From assembly GCA_900758075.1 (NCBI GenBank), contig CAAEQF010000213.1, forward strand, positions 1 through 5,148: a DNA stretch of 5,148 nucleotides. Direction: 5' to 3'. A model generated the notes under the pieces. The model saw only the letters and a program-made list of their open reading frames with translations, ran no database searches and was not told the DNA's origin. Shown in pieces: positions 1 through 5,148 of this stretch. Source of the DNA: Coriobacteriia bacterium. GTDB lineage: Bacteria; Actinomycetota; Coriobacteriia; Coriobacteriales; QAMH01. Made by a program: the position numbers and the translations under genes. Position 1 is the stretch's first letter, and each line of letters begins with the position of its first letter.

Positions 1-1903
<1,903 letters not shown>

Positions 1904-1908
1904 GAGGG

Positions 1909-1917
1909 CCCCTTCTT
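1909..1917 (-). promoter_or_regulatory. Ribosome binding site of uvrA
   Basis: On the minus strand this reads AAGAAGGGG, a purine-rich Shine-Dalgarno-like stretch ending 5 bases before the ATG at 1903-1901. It supports that ATG as the uvrA start. An in-frame GTG further upstream (near 1942) has no comparable purine run in front of it. Confidence 0.7.
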
Positions 1918-1955
1918 GCTTTACGGAATGACGGTCTTGCACTCTAGCAGATGGC

Positions 1956-2042
1956 CGAGACGGCGTTTGGGCCTGCTGGCAAATGGCATTCATTGGTTTC
2001 TTTGCGCATTTGGGCGCAGGTGCGGGCATGCCGCCCGTCTCG
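1956..2042. repeat. 8-base inverted repeat, arms 71 bases apart, flanking smaller hairpins
   Basis: The left arm CGAGACGG (1956-1963) and right arm CCGTCTCG (2035-2042) are exact reverse complements. Between them lie two shorter perfect inverted repeats with 5-base arms: 2003-2007/2014-2018 with a 6-base loop, and 2023-2027/2033-2037 with a 5-base loop. They could be operator half-sites or parts of a folded leader, but arms this short in GC-rich DNA can also arise by chance. No known motif is matched. Confidence 0.35.
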
Positions 2043-2056
2043 CGCTTTCCAAGCGG

Positions 2057-2062
2057 TAAAGT
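2057..2062 (+). promoter_or_regulatory. Weak candidate -10 element for the glutamine synthetase gene
   Basis: TAAAGT matches the TATAAT consensus at four of six positions and would give a 5' untranslated leader of about 45 bases. No convincing -35 hexamer lies 16-18 bases upstream (the sequence there is around CCCGTC). This is a tentative guess based on one hexamer. Confidence 0.2.
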
Positions 2063-2098
2063 GTGTGCGTGCTTTCAAACAGACAGCCGAGAAGAACT

Positions 2099-2104
2099 AA
2101 GGAG
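2099..2104 (+). promoter_or_regulatory. Ribosome binding site of the glutamine synthetase gene
   Basis: AAGGAG, close to the ideal Shine-Dalgarno sequence, ends 8 bases before the ATG at 2113. It fixes the start of the 693-codon gene. The earlier region contains no competing start with such a site in that frame. Confidence 0.85.
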
Positions 2105-2112
2105 CCTTCTAT

Positions 2113-4194
2113 ATGGCAGAAGACATCAGCAAGATCTACGGGAGCCTTGTCTTCAACGACAAGGTCATGCGTAGCCGCTTGCCGAAGCCCATCTACAAGA
2201 GCCTGCACGAGACCATTCAAAACGGTACGCAGCTCGACGAGGACGTGGCCAATTCGGTCGCGCACGCGATGAAGGACTGGGCGGTCGAGAACGGCGCGAC
2301 GCACTACACGCACTGGTTCCAGCCGCTGACGGGTCTCACCTCCGAGAAACACGATGCGTTCATCGACCCCATGGGAGACGGTACCGCGATCACATCGTTT
2401 TCCGGCAAAGAACTCATCCAGGGCGAGCCTGACGCATCGTCGTTCCCGTCGGGTGGCTTGCGCGAAACGGCAGAGGCACGTGGCTACACAGCGTGGGACC
2501 CGACGAGCTACGCCTTCATCAAAGACGAGGTCTTGTGCATCCCGACGGCATTCATCTCCTACAACGGCGAGGCGCTGGACAAGAAGACGCCGCTGCTGCG
2601 CTCGATGAAGTGCCTGTCCGAGCAGGCCAAGCGCGTGCTCAAGTGCTTTGGGATCGATGTGCCGCAGGTCGTGACGACCGTCGGCGCCGAACAGGAGTAC
2701 TTCCTCATCACGCTCGACGACTACCGCAAGCGCCCCGACCTCATCTTGTGCGGCCGCACGCTGTTCGGCGCGCATCCCGCCAAGGGCCAGGAGCTCGAGG
2801 AGCATTACTTCGGCGCCGTCCGCGAGACGGTCAGCGATTTCATGAAAGAGGTCGACGACCGGCTGTGGCGCCTGGGCGTTGATGCCCGGACCAAGCACAA
2901 CGAGGTCGCGCCCGCGCAGCACGAGCTCGCGCCGATCTTCTCGCGTTCGACCACGGCGGTCGACAACAACCTGCTCACCATGGAGACGCTGCGCACCTGT
3001 GCGCCACACCACGGGCTGTACTGCCTCATCCGCGAAAAGCCCTTCGACGGCATCAACGGCTCGGGCAAGCACAACAACTGGTCCATCGCCGCGCCGGGGC
3101 TCAACCTGCTCAACCCGGGCGATGACCCCGCCCACAACACGATCTTCCTGCTGACGCTCGCCGCCGTCATCCAGGCCGTCGACGACTACCAGGAACTGCT
3201 GCGCGCGACCACGGCGTCTGCCGGCAACGACCACCGTCTGGGCGGCTCCGAGGCGCCGCCGGCCATCATGTCCATCTTCCTGGGCTCCGAGCTCGAGGGC
3301 ATCGTCGAGGCCATCGCGGCGGGCAAGGACCCCGAAACGCACGCGGGCAAGAAGATGAACCTGGGCTCAGATGTTCTGCCGAGTCTCAACCAGGACAGCA
3401 CCGACCGCAACCGCACGTCCCCGTTCGCCTTCACGGGCAACCGCTTCGAGTTCCGCATGCCGGGGTCTTCGGTGAATCTCTCGTCGTGCAACACCGCCAT
3501 CAATACGGCGGTCGCGAAGAGCTTCAAGGGATACGCCGAGCGCCTCGAGGGCTGCGACGACGTCGAGGCCGAGGCGATCGCCATCTGCCGTGATGTCTTC
3601 AACGAGCATGCGCGCATCATCTTCAACGGCGACGGCTATAGCGACGAATGGCCCAAAGAGGCTGCGCGCCGCGGGCTTGCCAACAACGCGAACACGCCCG
3701 ATGCCATCGGCGCGTACGCGCAGCAGAAAAACATCGACCTGCTCGACGAGTTCGACGTGCTCAACCCGGCGGAGATGAATGCCCGCTACGAGGTCGAGAT
3801 GGAGCACTACGCCAAGATCATCAACATCGAGGCGCGCACCATGCTCGACATGGCGCAGCAGCAGATCTTGCCCGCGGTCATCGAGTACGGCAACGTCGTC
3901 GCGCAAGCTGCCCTGTCAAAGCAGCAGCTGGGCGTCAGCAACGCCGCCGAGACCAAGCTGTTGGAGAAGCTCTCGGACGGGGCGGACCGCATGTCCGTCG
4001 CCATCCACGAGCTGGGCACGGCGCGCAAGCAGGCCGGCGCGTCGGGTGACTGGGCGCAGGAGGCGTTTGCCTACCGCGACCTGTGCCTGCCGGCCATGCA
4101 CAAGCTCCGCGAGGTCGGCGACGAGATGGAGCTGTACGTCGCGCGCGAGTACTGGCCGTTCCCGACGTACAACGACATGCTGTTCTACGTCTAG
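2113..4194 (+). CDS. glnN: Type III glutamine synthetase (GSIII, GlnN type), complete, 693 aa
   Basis: Glutamine synthetase joins ammonia to glutamate using ATP and is central to cytoplasmic nitrogen assimilation. The length of 693 residues fits type III (about 700-730) and not type I or II (about 350-470). Visible blocks: the GSIII N-terminal region with THYTHWFQPLTGLTSEKHDA (63-82) and YTAWDPTS (125-132); GAEQEYF (191-197), carrying metal-binding-type Glu residues; KHNEVAPAQHE (261-271); NGSGKHNNWS (315-324), the GSIII form of the nucleotide/substrate loop; GGSEAPPAIMS (377-387); and DRNRTSPFAFTGNRFEFR (431-448), with the Arg and Glu residues typical of the active site. A helical C-terminal region follows and ends in REYWPFPTYNDMLFYV (678-693), a GSIII-like ending, so the protein looks intact. 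No key residue appears missing. I saw no type I adenylylation motif. The start is set by the AAGGAG site. With uvrA divergent and the next gene convergent behind a terminator, it is probably monocistronic. GSIII enzymes characterised so far are large dodecamers; that is family knowledge, not seen here. Confidence 0.97.
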   Translation: MAEDISKIYGSLVFNDKVMRSRLPKPIYKSLHETIQNGTQLDEDVANSVAHAMKDWAVENGATHYTHWFQPLTGLTSEKHDAFIDPMGDGTAITSFSGKELIQGEPDASSFPSGGLRETAEARGYTAWDPTSYAFIKDEVLCIPTAFISYNGEALDKKTPLLRSMKCLSEQAKRVLKCFGIDVPQVVTTVGAEQEYFLITLDDYRKRPDLILCGRTLFGAHPAKGQELEEHYFGAVRETVSDFMKEVDDRLWRLGVDARTKHNEVAPAQHELAPIFSRSTTAVDNNLLTMETLRTCAPHHGLYCLIREKPFDGINGSGKHNNWSIAAPGLNLLNPGDDPAHNTIFLLTLAAVIQAVDDYQELLRATTASAGNDHRLGGSEAPPAIMSIFLGSELEGIVEAIAAGKDPETHAGKKMNLGSDVLPSLNQDSTDRNRTSPFAFTGNRFEFRMPGSSVNLSSCNTAINTAVAKSFKGYAERLEGCDDVEAEAIAICRDVFNEHARIIFNGDGYSDEWPKEAARRGLANNANTPDAIGAYAQQKNIDLLDEFDVLNPAEMNARYEVEMEHYAKIINIEARTMLDMAQQQILPAVIEYGNVVAQAALSKQQLGVSNAAETKLLEKLSDGADRMSVAIHELGTARKQAGASGDWAQEAFAYRDLCLPAMHKLREVGDEMELYVAREYWPFPTYNDMLFYV

Positions 4195-4212
4195 CGATCA
4201 ACGCGCTGTTTG

Positions 4213-4260
4213 AGCAGATGGGGGAGGGGCGCTATGGCGCTGCCTCCCCCACCTGCTTTT
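4213..4260 (+). terminator. Rho-independent terminator of the glutamine synthetase gene
   Basis: A long, very stable hairpin starts 18 bases after the stop codon. Pairing: AGCAG 4213-4217 with CTGCT 4253-4257, an A/C mismatch, TGGGGGAGG 4219-4227 with CCTCCCCCA 4243-4251, a small internal loop (G versus TG), then GCGC 4229-4232 with GCGC 4237-4240 around the loop TATG. That is 18 base pairs, followed by a short T run (4257-4260). The T run sits on the plus-strand side only. The same hairpin also follows the minus-strand hydrolase gene, but without a T tract in that direction. Confidence 0.85.
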
Positions 4261-4266
4261 CGGCGG

Positions 4267-5148
4267 CTATTTCTTGGCGGCCTTCTTGCCCGCGACGATC
4301 TGGCCGTTCTTCGGGCAGCTGATGGTGATTGCCGACCCGTCGGACGTGGCGACGATGGTGCCGTTTGCCGCAGTCGAATATGCCCTTGCCCCCGATTTCT
4401 CGATGGCGTCGAGTGCTGACTGGTGCGGGTGCCCGTAGGAATTGCCCAGCGCGTACGACATGATCACGTACTGCGGCGTGAGCGCGTTCATGACGGAAGC
4501 GGTGGTGCCGGTTCGCGACCCGTGGTGTGCCGCCTTGAGCAGGTCGACGTGGCCGGGGTGGTACGAGACGAGCTCGTCGGCGGTGGCATCGCCGGTAAAC
4601 AGGGCAGAGGTGCTGCCGTTGACGACCTTCAAGACGATGGAATAGTCGTTGGCGTCGTCGGAGTGCAGGTCCCGCGAGGGGCCGAGCACGTCGATTTCGT
4701 AGCCGGCGCTCGCCGGGACGGTGGTCTCGCCCGCATACGCCTGCTTCGTGGGGATGTCCTTCGCGCGTGCGGCGTTCACGAAACCGTTGAAGGTCTTGGT
4801 GTCCTTCGCGTAGTCGGGCATCCAGAGCTCTCCGATGCTGAAGCTTTGAATCACGTCTTCCATGCCGCCGATGTGGTCGGCGTCCGGATGGGTGGCGACG
4901 AGGTAGTCGATGGTCTTGACGTTTTGGGATTTCAGATACGAGACGACGACGGGCCCCTCGTCTGCGGTCCCCGCGTCGACGAGCATGGTGCTTCCGTCGG
5001 GGAGCTGCAGCAGTTCCGAATCGCCTTGCCCCACGTCGATGAAGTGCATCTCGAGCGTGCCCGCGCTGGCGGTGACCGGTGCCTGGGCGGCATCGTCTGC
5101 GTGCGGGGCGGAGCTGTCTGGCGTGGTCGCCGGCGTGCTCTGCCTGGA
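4267..5148 (-). CDS. MBL-fold metallo-hydrolase of the ComEC/Rec2 C-terminal type, probably exported; 5' end outside window
   Basis: The last 293 codons of the gene are present. Counting from an internal Met at 5049-5047, the domain opens with MHFIDVGQGDSELLQLPDG (1-19) and contains the metal-binding motif HPDADH (54-59: H54, D56, D58, H59), FTGDAT (151-156, Asp154 as a bridging metal ligand) and LKAAHHGSRTGTT (171-183), all typical of the hydrolase domain at the end of ComEC/Rec2 proteins. A short region after about residue 225 ends in a lysine-rich tail (GKKAAKK). The frame stays open upstream of the Met to the window edge (33 more codons), and those residues are rich in Ser, Thr, Pro, Ala and Asp, like a linker behind a signal peptide or lipobox. 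The Met at 5049 has no good ribosome binding site and should not be taken as the start. No membrane helices are visible, so this is probably a stand-alone secreted or anchored hydrolase, possibly acting on nucleic acid. A full ComEC cannot be excluded, but the linker argues against it. It is convergent with the glutamine synthetase gene. Confidence 0.88.
   Translation of the reverse strand, partial: SRQSTPATTPDSSAPHADDAAQAPVTASAGTLEMHFIDVGQGDSELLQLPDGSTMLVDAGTADEGPVVVSYLKSQNVKTIDYLVATHPDADHIGGMEDVIQSFSIGELWMPDYAKDTKTFNGFVNAARAKDIPTKQAYAGETTVPASAGYEIDVLGPSRDLHSDDANDYSIVLKVVNGSTSALFTGDATADELVSYHPGHVDLLKAAHHGSRTGTTASVMNALTPQYVIMSYALGNSYGHPHQSALDAIEKSGARAYSTAANGTIVATSDGSAITISCPKNGQIVAGKKAAKK

Larger units (their letters stand above)
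1904..2112. other. Divergent intergenic region between uvrA and the glutamine synthetase gene
   Basis: These 209 bases lie between two divergent start codons and must contain both promoters. They hold the two ribosome binding sites and several short inverted repeats: CGAGACGG 1956-1963 with CCGTCTCG 2035-2042; TGCGC 2003-2007 with GCGCA 2014-2018; CGGGC 2023-2027 with GCCCG 2033-2037; and CGCTT 2043-2047 with AAGCG 2051-2055. I see no tRNA, no recognisable riboswitch, no GlnR/TnrA-type site (TGTNAN7TNACA) and no classical LexA box (CTGTN8ACAG or GAACN4GTTC). No pair of -35 and -10 hexamers with good spacing stands out on either strand, so the transcription starts cannot be placed with confidence. 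Confidence 0.8.

Noticed and set aside
1940..1950. TAGAGT on the minus strand as a -10 element for uvrA
   Set aside because: It matches the consensus at only four of six positions, and the hexamer 17 bases upstream (CAAACG) is unlike a -35 element, so I did not call a uvrA promoter.
1990..3342. A 450-codon minus-strand open frame opposite the first part of the glutamine synthetase gene
   Set aside because: It shows the same low-complexity Arg/Val/Asp/Leu-rich translation as other antisense shadows in this window, with no domain. The plus-strand reading is an unmistakable glutamine synthetase.
3367..3906. A 179-codon minus-strand open frame within the glutamine synthetase gene
   Set aside because: It is antisense to conserved active-site and C-terminal coding sequence and has no recognisable motif. 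It is explained by GC-rich codon usage.
5047..5049. The ATG at 5049-5047 as the start of the hydrolase gene
   Set aside because: The frame remains open for 33 more codons to the window edge, no Shine-Dalgarno sequence precedes this ATG (the bases before it read GGCACGCTCGAG), and it sits exactly at the first strand of the hydrolase domain, as an internal Met would.

Overview
This is an ordinary chromosomal stretch from a GC-rich bacterium (roughly 60-65% GC by eye, with strong G/C preference at third codon positions). It holds three protein genes, two of them cut by the window edges. The gene content, a type III glutamine synthetase and a ComEC-like metallo-hydrolase behind a Ser/Thr/Pro/Ala-rich linker, together with the base composition, fits a Gram-positive actinobacterial lineage such as the Coriobacteriia (Collinsella/Olsenella-like). 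That placement is an inference from general familiarity, not from a search.

Layout: positions 1-1903 are the first 634 codons of uvrA on the minus strand. They cover the whole first ATPase half of the nucleotide excision repair damage sensor; the C-terminal half lies beyond the left edge. Positions 1904-2112 are a 209-base divergent intergenic region carrying both ribosome binding sites, several short inverted repeats and at most weak promoter-like sequence. Positions 2113-4194 are a complete gene for a 693-residue type III glutamine synthetase (glnN type) on the plus strand. Positions 4195-4266 hold a strong hairpin terminator for that gene. Positions 4267-5148 are the C-terminal part of a minus-strand gene for an MBL-fold hydrolase of the ComEC/Rec2 C-terminal type; its frame stays open to the right edge, so its true start is outside the window.

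The three genes do not form an operon. glnN diverges from uvrA and converges on the hydrolase gene, so it is very probably transcribed alone. The functions (DNA repair, ammonia assimilation, and a probably extracytoplasmic hydrolase possibly acting on nucleic acid) are unrelated. I found no mobile element, CRISPR array, tRNA, rRNA or recognisable riboswitch, and no convincing new system. The least understood items are the linker-bearing hydrolase and the inverted repeats between uvrA and glnN. Several long antisense open frames are by-products of GC-rich codon usage.
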